Translations under genes and position numbers: made by a program | Notes under the pieces: generated by a model | What the model saw: the letters and a program-made list of their open reading frames with translations, nothing else | What the model was told of the DNA's origin: nothing | Databases searched by the model: none | In this document: one piece after another, positions 1 through 8,232 of the stretch | How the letters are laid out: each line of letters opens with the position of its first letter | Position numbering within the stretch: position 1 is the first letter of the stretch | DNA from: an uncultured Verrucomicrobia subdivision 3 bacterium | Lineage (GTDB): Bacteria > Verrucomicrobiota > Verrucomicrobiia > Limisphaerales > UBA11358 | NCBI GenBank assembly: GCA_903878805.1 | Contig: CAIRJF010000001.1 | Location: forward strand, 1-42,554 | Length of the DNA: 42,554 nt | Reading direction: 5' to 3'

Positions 1-83
1 AGCCGTTCCAGAAATTCGTTGGTCGGTGTGGCAATCATCAGGCTGTCCAGCAATCCCATCTGTGCGTTGGTCGTCGTTTGCAT
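1..83 (-). CDS. N-terminal fragment of an unknown protein (runs off window)
   Basis: An ATG at 83 opens a reading frame that stays open to the window edge. It encodes about 27 residues beginning MQTTTNAQMG and containing TPTNEFLERL. Only a weak purine stretch (AGAGAA) precedes the start. I do not recognise the family. It lies downstream of the BON-domain gene on the same strand with about 117 bases between, so it could be a second gene of that unit. Too short for any functional call. Confidence 0.35.
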   Translation of the reverse strand, partial: MQTTTNAQMGLLDSLMIATPTNEFLER

Positions 84-200
84 GGTTCTCTGACGCATCA
101 TCAAATCATCCGTTCAAAAACGTTTTGCAGAGGTCTCAATTTGTTTTGTTATAAGTTGCTGGCGGATGTTTTTACATCCGCCAGCAAAAACGATTTTGAT

Positions 201-977
201 TTATTGCGCGGCGACCGGCACGGCGATGGTCATGTTGTTGACCACGCTGATGACGCCTTCGATGTCCGTGGCGAGCTTGGTGACGAGGCTGCGTTCCGCA
301 TCGTTCTTGGCGATGCCGCCGACCGTGACGACGCCGTCCGTCGTGGAAACCGTCGTGTGCAGCGCGCTCGTCGAATGATGCGAGAGCAAGGCCGTTTTGA
401 CCTGCGCCGTGATGGACGCGTCGTCAATCTTGTCACCCATCGTCGGTGTCGGCGTTTTCGGCGTCGCGGTGATCGTCATCTCGTTGTTGACGGATTTGAC
501 GTTGTCAATGTCCTTGGCGTATTCCGTTGTGAGTTCCTTCTGCGCGACGCTGTCCGCCACGCCCGTCAAGGTGACAATGCCGCCGGTCGTGGTGACGGTC
601 GTGCCGCTAGCGCTCACGTTGCGATGAAACAACAGGGCGGTTTTGACCTTCGTCGTGATCCACGCGTCGGAATGTTCCGCCGGTTGCTGACCGACCACGG
701 CCAGTTGATTGTTCACGCTCGTGACGCCGGGCAGGCTGGACACAGTGTTTTCTGCGAGCGACTTGTGCGAGTCGTCGGCGACCGTGCCGGTCAGCGTGAC
801 CGCGCCATTTTCCGAGTCAACCTTGATGGAGTCGTCCTTGAGATACGTTTTGAAAGTGTAGGATTTCGTCGCCGCCGACTCAATGCGGTCGTCCGTGTCC
901 GCCGCACGCAGCGGGGCAGCGGTGATGAACAGGGCGCCCACGATGGTCGCGAGCGTCAGGGGAAGCATGATTTTCAT
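201..977 (-). CDS. Periplasmic protein with three BON domains (OsmY-like)
   Basis: Encodes 258 residues. The start is the ATG at 977, preceded by AAAGG six bases upstream, and it begins with a Sec signal peptide (MKIMLPLTLATIVGALF, cleavage near PLRAAD). Three repeats of about 70 residues follow (roughly 30-95, 105-170 and 185-255). Each has the BON pattern: ITxxVKTALL, then a glycine in GxVTLTG, then a GVxSVNN-type end. BON domains are thought to bind membranes or lipids, and OsmY-type proteins act in the periplasm under osmotic or envelope stress. The gene is divergent from the LOG-family gene across 250 bases that hold no other gene. The BON assignment is secure; the physiological role is inferred from the family. 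A longer in-frame extension to 1109 lacks a signal peptide and was not chosen. Confidence 0.88.
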   Translation of the reverse strand: MKIMLPLTLATIVGALFITAAPLRAADTDDRIESAATKSYTFKTYLKDDSIKVDSENGAVTLTGTVADDSHKSLAENTVSSLPGVTSVNNQLAVVGQQPAEHSDAWITTKVKTALLFHRNVSASGTTVTTTGGIVTLTGVADSVAQKELTTEYAKDIDNVKSVNNEMTITATPKTPTPTMGDKIDDASITAQVKTALLSHHSTSALHTTVSTTDGVVTVGGIAKNDAERSLVTKLATDIEGVISVVNNMTIAVPVAAQ

Positions 978-1192
978 AGAGACCTTTTTGTTTGATTGCG
1001 TTGTTGGTTTTAACATATGGCAACCACAATGACGCACGCCGGGAATTTTTGCCATGGGGTAAAACCCTACTCGTATGCGGCACTTTGGAATGGCGTCTGG
1101 TCGCGCCAAACCCCAATGTTCAAAATGCGTTTACGCGGTTGGCGCAGTCGGCTGATTCGTCCAAAGCGCGGGATATTTGGCGTTTATCCATC

Positions 1193-1221
1193 TTGTTTCA
1201 ATTTCACGCCGCGATTATGTT
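1193..1221 (+). promoter_or_regulatory. Promoter of the LOG-family gene (leaderless type)
   Basis: -35 TTGTTT at 1193-1198, 17-bp spacer, -10 TATGTT at 1216-1221. The ATG at 1228 begins six bases after the -10, where transcription itself should start, and no ribosome binding site is present. Confidence 0.55.
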
Positions 1222-1227
1222 TCGGGC

Positions 1228-1905
1228 ATGAACGATAACACCACTTTTGTCCACGAAGACCCGTGGCGCATCTTCCGCATCATGGCCGAGTTCGTGGATT
1301 CGTTTCAGACGATGTCCCAAGTTGGTCCCGCCGTGACCATCTTCGGCTCCGCGCGCACGAAGCCGACGGATAAGTATTATCGCGCCGCGCAGGACATCGC
1401 CAAAGGTCTCGCCAAGCACAATCTGGCCGTGGTCACCGGCGGCGGGCCAGGCGTCATGGAGGCCGCCAACAAAGGTGCATCGCGCGCCGGTGGAAAATCG
1501 GTCGGCCTTAACATTGAACTGCCGTTCGAGCAGGCCGGCAATCGCTTTGCCAATGTGCCGATCCAGTTCCATTATTTTTTTGCGCGCAAAGTTTGCTTCG
1601 TGAAATACAGCCTCGGCTTTGTCTATATGCCCGGCGGCTTCGGCACGCTCGACGAATTGTTTGAGGTGCTGACGCTTGTGCAGACCGAGCGCATCCCGCA
1701 GTTCCCGCTCATCCTTTTCGGCAGCGAACATTGGAAGGGGCTGGTTGCGTGGATGAAATTGCGGCTGGAAAAAGAAAAGCTCATCAGCCCCGGCGACCTC
1801 GACCTCGTGAAAATCACCGACGATGTGGACGAAGTCATCGCCATCATCCGCGACTACGAACGCCGCGTCGGCCCGCCGGGAGTTTTGCCGACCGCGTTTG
1901 CGTAA
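1228..1905 (+). CDS. LOG-family Rossmann-fold protein (TIGR00730 / cytokinin-riboside monophosphate hydrolase type)
   Basis: Encodes 225 residues. The family signatures are clear: GGGPGVMEAANKGA in the first half and PGGFGTLDELFEVLT in the second, the PGGxGTxxE motif that forms the nucleotide-ribose binding and catalytic site. LOG enzymes hydrolyse nucleoside 5-prime-monophosphates to base and ribose 5-phosphate. Older databases mislabel them lysine decarboxylase. The bacterial substrate is often unknown and cannot be told here. I chose ATG 1228 over an upstream in-frame TTG at 1177 because a promoter ends just before 1228, leaving the TTG upstream of the transcript. The stop is only six bases before pabB, so the two are probably co-transcribed. 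Confidence 0.9.
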   Translation: MNDNTTFVHEDPWRIFRIMAEFVDSFQTMSQVGPAVTIFGSARTKPTDKYYRAAQDIAKGLAKHNLAVVTGGGPGVMEAANKGASRAGGKSVGLNIELPFEQAGNRFANVPIQFHYFFARKVCFVKYSLGFVYMPGGFGTLDELFEVLTLVQTERIPQFPLILFGSEHWKGLVAWMKLRLEKEKLISPGDLDLVKITDDVDEVIAIIRDYERRVGPPGVLPTAFA

Positions 1906-1911
1906 AATTAA

Positions 1912-3390
1912 ATGCGCCCGCTGATCCAAGAAATCCAAACCGCGCACGCGCCCGAATCGCTCGTCGAAAATTTACGCGACGAAAACGGCGTCATTTTGCT
2001 GCGGAGTAGTTCCTTTGACTCGGCGCAGGCGCGTTATTCTTTTATCGCGGCGAATCCATTTTTGATTTTTAAGTCCTTTGGCTCCCGCTGCGAAATCTCC
2101 AACTTCCAACTTCCAACTCCTAACTCCCAAGTTCAATTCGGCAATCCGTGGCATCTGCTCGATGCGCTGATGGCGCGCTACGAATTGCTCGATGAAATTG
2201 ATTTGCCGTTTCCGCTCGGCGGCGCGTTTGGCTACTGGGGCTACGACCTGAAAAATTTTACCGAACCGAAACTCCCGCGCCGCGCGGTGAACGATTTGGA
2301 ATTGCCCGACTGCCACGTCGGTTTTTACGACAGCCTCGTTGTCTTCGACCATCGCCTTGGAAAAGTCTCGATTGTTTCAACCGGCCTAAACGCAGACGGC
2401 TCGCGCACGGAATCACGCGCGAAAGCGCAATTGGAATTTTGGAAAAATCAGATCCAAGGCCAGGAGGTTTTACGCAAAGACGCAAAGACGCAAAGTCTGA
2501 ATCCGCATGGCGACTTTGCGACTTTGCGTGAGGTTTCATCTAACCTGACGCGTGGCGAATTTGTCTCCAAAGTTCAACGCGCACAGCAATACATCCGCGC
2601 CGGAGATATTTATCAGGTTAACCTCTCGCAACGTCTGACGGTGCAAGTCAATTTGACCGGCTGGGAAATGTTCGAGAAATTATCGACCATCTCTCCTGCT
2701 CCGTTTTCCGTGTATCTCGACTGCGGAGATTTTCAAATCGCCTCCTCGTCGCCGGAACAATTTCTGCGCATGAGCAGCTCTCATATCGTCACGCGCCCGA
2801 TCAAGGGCACGCGCCCACGCGATGCGGATACGACGCGAGACGCGCAACTCGCCTATGAATTGCAAACGAGTGCCAAGGAGCTGGCCGAGCTCGTGATGAT
2901 TACCGATTTGCTGCGAAATGATTTGGGCAAGGTTTGCGAATTTGGTTCCGTGCAAGTGCCGGAGCTGGCGAAGTTGGAGAAATTTGCGCAGGTGCAACAT
3001 CTCGTTTCAACCGTCGAAGGCCGTTTAAAAAATGAAGTGACGCATTTCGCCGCGTTTGCGTCGTGCTTTCCGGGCGGCAGCATCACCGGCGCACCAAAAT
3101 TTCGCGCGATGGAAATCATTGATGAACTCGAACCAATTTCACGCGGGCCGTATTGCGGCGCGATTGGCTATCTTGGTTTCAATCGCGAAAGCCAGTTGAA
3201 TATCGCCATCCGCACGGCGGTTTGCACGGAAGAGAAAATTCATTTCAGCGTCGGCGCTGGCATCGTGGCAGATTCAAACGCCGCAGCCGAATATGCAGAA
3301 ACGCTGGCGAAGGCAGCCGGCTTTCTGGCGGCCTTGCGATTGCAAGCATCTGCGCAACTCGCGCCGCAGCCAATCAGGAAAGCCGCCTGA
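1912..3390 (+). CDS. pabB: Aminodeoxychorismate synthase component I
   Basis: Encodes 492 residues. PabB converts chorismate plus ammonia from a PabA subunit to 4-amino-4-deoxychorismate, the first step of the p-aminobenzoate branch of folate synthesis. Visible signatures are GDIYQVNLSQR (231-241), PIKGTRPR (296-303) with the lysine that marks PabB rather than TrpE, ITDLLRNDLG, and FPGGSITGAPK near the C-terminal active site. It is followed by a pabC-like gene, which supports PabB over anthranilate synthase. No pabA is in the window. Two repeat-derived stretches interrupt the N-terminal half in frame: heptamers encoding residues about 62-73, and an octamer palindrome encoding about 187-207. 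The catalytic domain is intact, so the gene should be functional. Confidence 0.92.
   Translation: MRPLIQEIQTAHAPESLVENLRDENGVILLRSSSFDSAQARYSFIAANPFLIFKSFGSRCEISNFQLPTPNSQVQFGNPWHLLDALMARYELLDEIDLPFPLGGAFGYWGYDLKNFTEPKLPRRAVNDLELPDCHVGFYDSLVVFDHRLGKVSIVSTGLNADGSRTESRAKAQLEFWKNQIQGQEVLRKDAKTQSLNPHGDFATLREVSSNLTRGEFVSKVQRAQQYIRAGDIYQVNLSQRLTVQVNLTGWEMFEKLSTISPAPFSVYLDCGDFQIASSSPEQFLRMSSSHIVTRPIKGTRPRDADTTRDAQLAYELQTSAKELAELVMITDLLRNDLGKVCEFGSVQVPELAKLEKFAQVQHLVSTVEGRLKNEVTHFAAFASCFPGGSITGAPKFRAMEIIDELEPISRGPYCGAIGYLGFNRESQLNIAIRTAVCTEEKIHFSVGAGIVADSNAAAEYAETLAKAAGFLAALRLQASAQLAPQPIRKAA
2098..2132 (+). repeat. Tandem heptamer tract inside pabB
   Basis: Three exact copies of TCCAACT (2098-2104, 2105-2111, 2112-2118) are followed by CCTAACT and a partial CCCAA. 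A seven-base unit rotates the reading frame, yet no stop arises and the gene reads through, encoding SNFQLPTPNSQ. It resembles the short tandemly repeated heptamers known from cyanobacteria; that relation is only by analogy. Confidence 0.85.
2472..2529. repeat. Octamer-based palindrome inserted in pabB
   Basis: Three tandem ACGCAAAG units (2472-2495) face an inverted pair of ACTTTGCG units (2513-2528). The arms 2480-2497 and 2512-2529 pair at 17 of 18 positions around a 14-base loop. The element is translated in frame as a charged linker (residues about 187-207) between the N-terminal region and the chorismate-binding domain. It looks like a miniature repeat that inserted without breaking the frame. 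Confidence 0.85.
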
Positions 3391-3451
3391 GTTTTTCTGC
3401 TCGCGATTATCGAGCGCTTCGGCTAATTCAAGCGCAGAAGGAATTGATTTA

Positions 3452-4291
3452 ATGCTGGTTTTTCTCAACGGAAAATTTTTGCCTGAGGCGGATGCGTTTG
3501 TGCCTTTGAACGACCGCGGTTTGCTGCTCGGTGACGGCCTCTTCGAGACGTTGCGCGTGGCGAATGGCCAGCCGTTCCGCTGCGCGCAACATCTGGAGCG
3601 CCTTGTGCGCGGCGCGGAGTTTCTGAAAATCAAACTGCCGTTCACGCCCAAGGAAATCCAAAAGTTCGCCGAGCAGCTCATCGAGAAAAATGAATTGGCC
3701 GATGCGATCCTGCGCGTAACGCTCACGCGCGGCGCGGGTGCGCGCGGCTATTCTCAAAAAAACTCTGGCGCACCGACGCTCGCAATGACCTTGCATCCAT
3801 TGCCGATTGTTAATGCCGACGAACCGTTGCAGTGGAGTTTGGTCACGTCGTCCTTTCGCGTTCCCGCAAGCGACGTGCTGGCCGGATTCAAGACCACGAG
3901 CAAAATCTTGAACGTGCTGGCGCGCGCGGAAGCAGAAGAGCAGGGCGCGGACGAAGCGCTGTTGCTCAACACGAACGGCGAGGTGGCGGAGACAGCAGGC
4001 GGAAATCTTTTTTGGGTTTATCAGGACGCGGTCTGCACCGTGCCGACGGGGCGCGGCGTCTTGCCGGGCATCACGCGCGCGGTCGTGCTGGAAATCTGCC
4101 AGTCGCTCGGCCTCGCCACGAACAAGCGCATCATCAAGCCGGAACATCTGCGGAATGCGGAAGGAATTTTCGTGACGAACAGCGCGTTCGGCATCGTGCC
4201 GGTTGCCGCGTTTGACAGCTTGCCGGTCGCGCCTTCGCCGTTGGTGGATGAAATCGCCAGCGCTTACAACGAAATGCTGACGCGCGCGTAA
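3452..4291 (+). CDS. pabC: Aminotransferase class IV, probable aminodeoxychorismate lyase
   Basis: Encodes 279 residues of the fold-type IV PLP enzymes. The start is ATG 3452 with a good Shine-Dalgarno (AGAAGGA, about 10 bases upstream). Motifs include LNDRGLLLGDGLFETLR (19-35), the likely PLP lysine K151 in TTSKILNVLARAEA, and NGEVAETAGGNLFW around 173-186. PabC releases pyruvate from aminodeoxychorismate to give p-aminobenzoate. Its position 61 bases behind pabB argues strongly for this over the related branched-chain or D-amino-acid aminotransferases, which share these motifs. No other gene for this step is visible. Confidence 0.85.
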   Translation: MLVFLNGKFLPEADAFVPLNDRGLLLGDGLFETLRVANGQPFRCAQHLERLVRGAEFLKIKLPFTPKEIQKFAEQLIEKNELADAILRVTLTRGAGARGYSQKNSGAPTLAMTLHPLPIVNADEPLQWSLVTSSFRVPASDVLAGFKTTSKILNVLARAEAEEQGADEALLLNTNGEVAETAGGNLFWVYQDAVCTVPTGRGVLPGITRAVVLEICQSLGLATNKRIIKPEHLRNAEGIFVTNSAFGIVPVAAFDSLPVAPSPLVDEIASAYNEMLTRA

Positions 4292-4303
4292 GCCAGTTCG
4301 CGC

Positions 4304-4331
4304 TTGGCGGCGTGGCGGCGGCGGGTAGATT
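4304..4331 (+). promoter_or_regulatory. Promoter of the L,D-transpeptidase gene (leaderless type)
   Basis: -35 TTGGCG at 4304-4309, 16-bp spacer, -10 TAGATT at 4326-4331. A GTG at 4338 in the correct frame begins exactly six bases after the -10. Confidence 0.5.
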
Positions 4332-4337
4332 GTGGCC

Positions 4338-5441
4338 GTGCCGCTGCTGCAAAAAATGCCGACCAAACGCCGCAATCGCTTCGGCGATTTTTTTGCCGTG
4401 CTATTGCTGCTGGCAATTGTCGTTAGCCTCGGTTGGTTGTGGTGGCACGAAAAACACCCGCGCAAAGTTTCAAAGTTAAAATCTTCGCCGATAACTCAAG
4501 CTGTCGCGCAAGCAGTGGCGCAACCAGCAGTTCAGCCCAAATTAAAACCCATCGTCATCGCGCCACAATCGCCGACGGATTTTCCACGGCCGGCTCAAAA
4601 CGCATTTGAGGCACAAGTCGCGCTTGCGCGGCGCGCGATTTCGCCGGGTTCGCTGGACGCCGCCATCGGCTCGCAAACGCGCGCAGCCATCGCCGCGTTT
4701 CAGCGTTCGCAGAAATTATTTGAAAGCAGTTCGCTCGACACCAATGCCCGTCCGCTGCTGACGCTCGCCTCGCCGTTATTGACGAATTACATCGTCACGA
4801 CGAATGACCTCGCGCGCTTGCAGCCCATCGGCAAAACGTGGCTCGCCAAGTCGGAACAGACTGCGCTTGATTACGAAACTATTTTGGAAGAGGTCGCGGA
4901 AAAGGCGCACTCGTATCCGCTGCTGATTCAAAAACTGAATCCTGACGTGGTCTGGACGAATGTTGTTGCGGGAACCAGATTGAAAATTCCCGACGTGAAT
5001 TATCCCGAGCCGAGCGATCAGGCCGCGTTTGTGATCATCCATTTGTCGGAAAAATTTCTGGAGGCGTTTGACGCGGAAACAAATTTACTGCTGCATTGTC
5101 CATGCAGTATCGCGGCGAAAGTCGAGAAGCGGCCCGTGGGCGAATTGCATGTCGCCGTCGTCGCGCCGCATCCGAACTACACTTTTGATCCCGCCGTTTT
5201 TCCTGAATCGCCGGAAGCCCAGGCCATCGGTCATAAATTGATTTTGCCGCCCGGCCCGAATAATCCTGTCGGCGTCGCGTGGATTGGTTTGGATAAACCG
5301 GGCTACGGTATGCACGGCACACCGGTGCCGGAACAAGTCGGGCGCACGGAATCGCACGGCTGTTTCCGGTTGGCGAATTGGGACGCAGAATACATGGTCA
5401 AACTGGTTTGGGTCGGCATGCCGGTGGAAGTGGTGCCGTAA
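4338..5441 (+). CDS. L,D-transpeptidase (YkuD family) with membrane anchor and peptidoglycan-binding region
   Basis: About 367 residues from GTG 4338. The true start may be the ATG at 4356; a GTG at 4332 lies directly against the -10. Order: a basic cytoplasmic tail; one membrane helix (about residues 16-36); a PG_binding_1-like segment (ISPGSLDAAIGSQTRAAIAAF); a LysM-like segment (YPLLIQKLNPDVVWTNVVAG); and a C-terminal YkuD catalytic domain with GYGMHGT and SHGCFRLAN. The cysteine of SHGC, near residue 342, is the nucleophile that forms 3-3 crosslinks in peptidoglycan or attaches proteins to it. It faces the periplasm. It follows pabC by 46 bases but has its own promoter. Confidence 0.88.
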   Translation: MPLLQKMPTKRRNRFGDFFAVLLLLAIVVSLGWLWWHEKHPRKVSKLKSSPITQAVAQAVAQPAVQPKLKPIVIAPQSPTDFPRPAQNAFEAQVALARRAISPGSLDAAIGSQTRAAIAAFQRSQKLFESSSLDTNARPLLTLASPLLTNYIVTTNDLARLQPIGKTWLAKSEQTALDYETILEEVAEKAHSYPLLIQKLNPDVVWTNVVAGTRLKIPDVNYPEPSDQAAFVIIHLSEKFLEAFDAETNLLLHCPCSIAAKVEKRPVGELHVAVVAPHPNYTFDPAVFPESPEAQAIGHKLILPPGPNNPVGVAWIGLDKPGYGMHGTPVPEQVGRTESHGCFRLANWDAEYMVKLVWVGMPVEVVP

Positions 5442-5525
5442 AGCGATTCCACTTTTTGAACGAAATTATCATTGCCCGACGGCGTGGTTCGGTAAAACTG
5501 TCAGTGAACTTAACAAAGGAAAATT

Positions 5526-6167
5526 ATGACAACTGGAATTATTTTAGCGGAACCTTCAACTCTGGCGCTCGGCGCACTGGTTTTGATCGGCGGACTGATT
5601 GTCTTGGCGATCATCTTTGCCGTATTCGTCATCGGTGTTTACAACAAGCTCGTCACGCTGCGCAATCGCTTCAAAAATGCCTACGCGCAGATTGACGTGC
5701 AGCTCAAACGCCGTTACGACCTCATCCCGAATCTCGTCGAGACGGCGAAAGGTTATATGGCGCACGAACGCAACACACTCGAAGCCGTCATTGCCGCGCG
5801 CAATGTCGCTTATGCCGCGTCCAAAGGTGCGGCGAGCAATCCTGGCGACGCCAGCGCGATGAAGAGTTTGGTTTCCGCCGAAAGCGGACTCGGCGGTGCG
5901 TTGAGCCGTTTGATGGTCGTGAGCGAACAGTATCCCGACCTTAAGGCGAATCAAAACATGATGCAGCTCACGGAAGAACTGACCTCGACGGAAAATAAAA
6001 TCTCCTTTGCGCGTCAGGCTTACAACGATTCAGTCATGGTTTACAACACCGACCGCGAAGTGTTCCCGAGCAACCTTATCGCGAACACGTTCAACTTCGC
6101 GGCGGCCGAACTGTTCGTCGTGGACAACGCCGCGCAAAAGGAAGCGCCGAAAGTTTCGTTCTCGTGA
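5526..6167 (+). CDS. lemA: LemA family membrane protein
   Basis: Encodes 213 residues. ATG 5526 is preceded by AAAGGAAAA, a good ribosome site. An N-terminal membrane helix (about 12-37) is followed by the LemA signature NRFKNAYAQIDVQLKRRYDLIPNL and then a long helical cytoplasmic or periplasmic domain. LemA function is poorly defined. It is very often encoded next to an M48 metallopeptidase, as here, which suggests a joint role in membrane-protein quality control. The downstream M48 gene begins 78 bases later, after a strong hairpin. Confidence 0.92.
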   Translation: MTTGIILAEPSTLALGALVLIGGLIVLAIIFAVFVIGVYNKLVTLRNRFKNAYAQIDVQLKRRYDLIPNLVETAKGYMAHERNTLEAVIAARNVAYAASKGAASNPGDASAMKSLVSAESGLGGALSRLMVVSEQYPDLKANQNMMQLTEELTSTENKISFARQAYNDSVMVYNTDREVFPSNLIANTFNFAAAELFVVDNAAQKEAPKVSFS

Positions 6168-6180
6168 TTTGTTGAATTGT

Positions 6181-6217
6181 TGCCTCGTCAAAACGCAAAC
6201 ACGTTTTCGACGAGGCA
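6181..6217 (+). other. Strong inverted repeat between lemA and the M48 gene
   Basis: TGCCTCGTC-AAAACG (6181-6195) pairs with CGTTTTCGACGAGGCA (6202-6217), with one bulged base and a six-base loop. There is no T-run after it, so it is more likely an mRNA processing or stability hairpin setting different levels of LemA and the protease than a terminator. Confidence 0.65.
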
Positions 6218-6244
6218 CGTTCACGTTTTAACGATTCAACGAAC

Positions 6245-8230
6245 ATGGATTTCTTCGCCCGCCAGGAACAAGCCCGCCGCAACACCAAGTGGTTGGTGCT
6301 TTATTTCATCGTCGCCGTCGTGCTGCTCATCGTGGCGATTTATTTTATTTCGCTGGTGATTTTTGCCGGCGTCCAAGCCAAGACGCATCACGGAAATTAC
6401 AATTACAACGACGTGCCGGTTGAATTTGTTTTGTGGAATCCAAAAATCTTTTTTGCTTCCACGCTCGGCGTGCTCGCGGTGATTTTTTTGGGCAGCGCTT
6501 ACAAGACGAATGAACTTTCCGCCGGCGGTAGCGCGGTGGCGACGTTGATGGGCGGACGGCTCGTCAGTCAAAACACCATCAACACAAACGAGCGCAAACT
6601 GCTCAATGTCGTCGAGGAAATGTCCATTGCCGCCGGTGTGCCGATGCCGCAGGTTTACGTTTTGGAAAACGAGCGCGGCATCAACGCCTTCGCCGCCGGC
6701 CACACGACAGGCGATGCCGCCATCGGCGTGACGCGCGGCTGCATCGAGATGCTTACGCGCGACGAGTTGCAGGGCGTCATCGGCCATGAGTTCAGCCACA
6801 TTTTGAACGGCGACATGAAGCTAAATCTCCGGCTCATCGGAATCATTTTTGGATTGCTTTGTCTCGCCACAATTGGACGCATCTTGCTCTACACCCGCAG
6901 CAGTAACAGCCGCGACAAAAATCCGCTGCCATTGCTTGGCATCGCGCTCATCGCCCTTGGTGCGATTGGCGTTTTCTTTGGTCGCTTGATTCAAGCTGCG
7001 GTCAGCCGTCAACGCGAATTTCTGGCCGACGCCTCGTCCGTGCAGTTCACGCGTAATCCCAGCGGACTGTCCGGCGCGCTTCAAAAAATTGGCCGTTTTG
7101 GTTTCGGTTCAAAGCTGGAATCCGAGCACGCGCCGGACATGTGCCACATGTTTTTCGGCAACGGCCTTGGCGATGCGTTCTTCGGCGCGATGGCCACACA
7201 CCCACCGATTCCAGACCGTATCCACGCGATTGATCCGGCGTGGGATGGAAAATTTCCGCCGCTGAAACCGGAACAGGTCGAGACGGTCAAACGCGCGGCG
7301 CTTGGCGAATTACGGCCTTCACCCATGCCACAGATTTTGGGAAACATCGGTGTAGCCTTGACCGGAGCAGCCGCGCTGGAAGAAGCCGCCCGCCAGCCTG
7401 TCATCCGCACCAACACCGTTTTGTCCAGCGTCGGCACGGTTTCCACGTTGCATCTGAAATATGCGGAACAATTGCGCGATGCACTGCCGGAAAATCTCAA
7501 AGCCGCCGCTCGCCAACCGATTGATGCCACCGCCTTGATTTACGCACTGCTATTGGACGCTGATGAAAAACTTCGCGCGCAGCAACTCGCGGAAATTGCG
7601 CAGCGCACAACGAATTCCATTTCCGAAAAGACCGCCGCGCTCTATCCCGATGTTGCGGTCGTGGCGAATCGCGCGCGGCTGCCGCTGGTCAATCTCGCGC
7701 TTGGCGCGCTGCGCAATCTGACAACGACCGAGTTCAAACAATTCGCTGACACGCTCGAATGGCTTGCGGGCAGCGACGGCAAAATCCAGTTGTTTGAATT
7801 CGTCCTGCAAAAAATTATTCTCCGCCATCTCGCCTCGAAGTTTGGCAATCCGCCACCAACGGCAGTGCAGTTCTATACGCTTAAACCGCTCGTGCCGGAC
7901 TGCGCGGTTATTTTGTCCGCGCTCGCGAATGTCGGTAGCAATGACGCGGGTGAAATTCAAAAAGCTTTCGCTGCCGGTGCGCCGTTTCTGCGTGCGCCCG
8001 TGGATGTGCCGCTGGAATTATTACCGGCGAAAAATTGCGGCGTGGAAGAACTGGATGCCGCGCTCAACCGCATCGCGCTGGCCGTGCCGATCATCAAGAA
8101 AAACTTGCTGGAAGCCGCCGCGCGCGTCGTGGGTGCGGATGGCGTGATTCTGGAAGCAGAAGCCGAACTGCTTCGTGCCATCGCGGACACATTGGATTGT
8201 CCGATGCCGCCGCTCGGTGTCAGCGAATAA
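6245..8230 (+). CDS. M48 family membrane metallopeptidase with long C-terminal TerB-like extension
   Basis: Encodes 661 residues. Two N-terminal membrane helices (about 17-40 and 62-80) precede the zinc site HEFSH (181-185). Two further helices come next (about 198-216 and 228-250), then SRQREFLADASSVQF, whose glutamate is the expected third zinc ligand. This is the HtpX/Ste24-like layout. HtpX proteases stop near residue 300. Here another 350 residues follow, ending in ADGVILEAEAELLRAIADTLDCPMPPL, which resembles the end of TerB-like domains, and containing a similar GSDGKIQLFEFVLQK stretch. It pairs with lemA. The stop lies two bases from the pheT stop on the other strand, leaving no room for a separate terminator. 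Confidence 0.88.
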   Translation: MDFFARQEQARRNTKWLVLYFIVAVVLLIVAIYFISLVIFAGVQAKTHHGNYNYNDVPVEFVLWNPKIFFASTLGVLAVIFLGSAYKTNELSAGGSAVATLMGGRLVSQNTINTNERKLLNVVEEMSIAAGVPMPQVYVLENERGINAFAAGHTTGDAAIGVTRGCIEMLTRDELQGVIGHEFSHILNGDMKLNLRLIGIIFGLLCLATIGRILLYTRSSNSRDKNPLPLLGIALIALGAIGVFFGRLIQAAVSRQREFLADASSVQFTRNPSGLSGALQKIGRFGFGSKLESEHAPDMCHMFFGNGLGDAFFGAMATHPPIPDRIHAIDPAWDGKFPPLKPEQVETVKRAALGELRPSPMPQILGNIGVALTGAAALEEAARQPVIRTNTVLSSVGTVSTLHLKYAEQLRDALPENLKAAARQPIDATALIYALLLDADEKLRAQQLAEIAQRTTNSISEKTAALYPDVAVVANRARLPLVNLALGALRNLTTTEFKQFADTLEWLAGSDGKIQLFEFVLQKIILRHLASKFGNPPPTAVQFYTLKPLVPDCAVILSALANVGSNDAGEIQKAFAAGAPFLRAPVDVPLELLPAKNCGVEELDAALNRIALAVPIIKKNLLEAAARVVGADGVILEAEAELLRAIADTLDCPMPPLGVSE

Positions 8231-8232
8231 TT

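Noticed and set aside
1912-3390. Anthranilate synthase (trpE) as identity of the pabB gene
   Set aside because: PIKGT carries the PabB-type lysine and the next gene is pabC-like; no trp gene is nearby.
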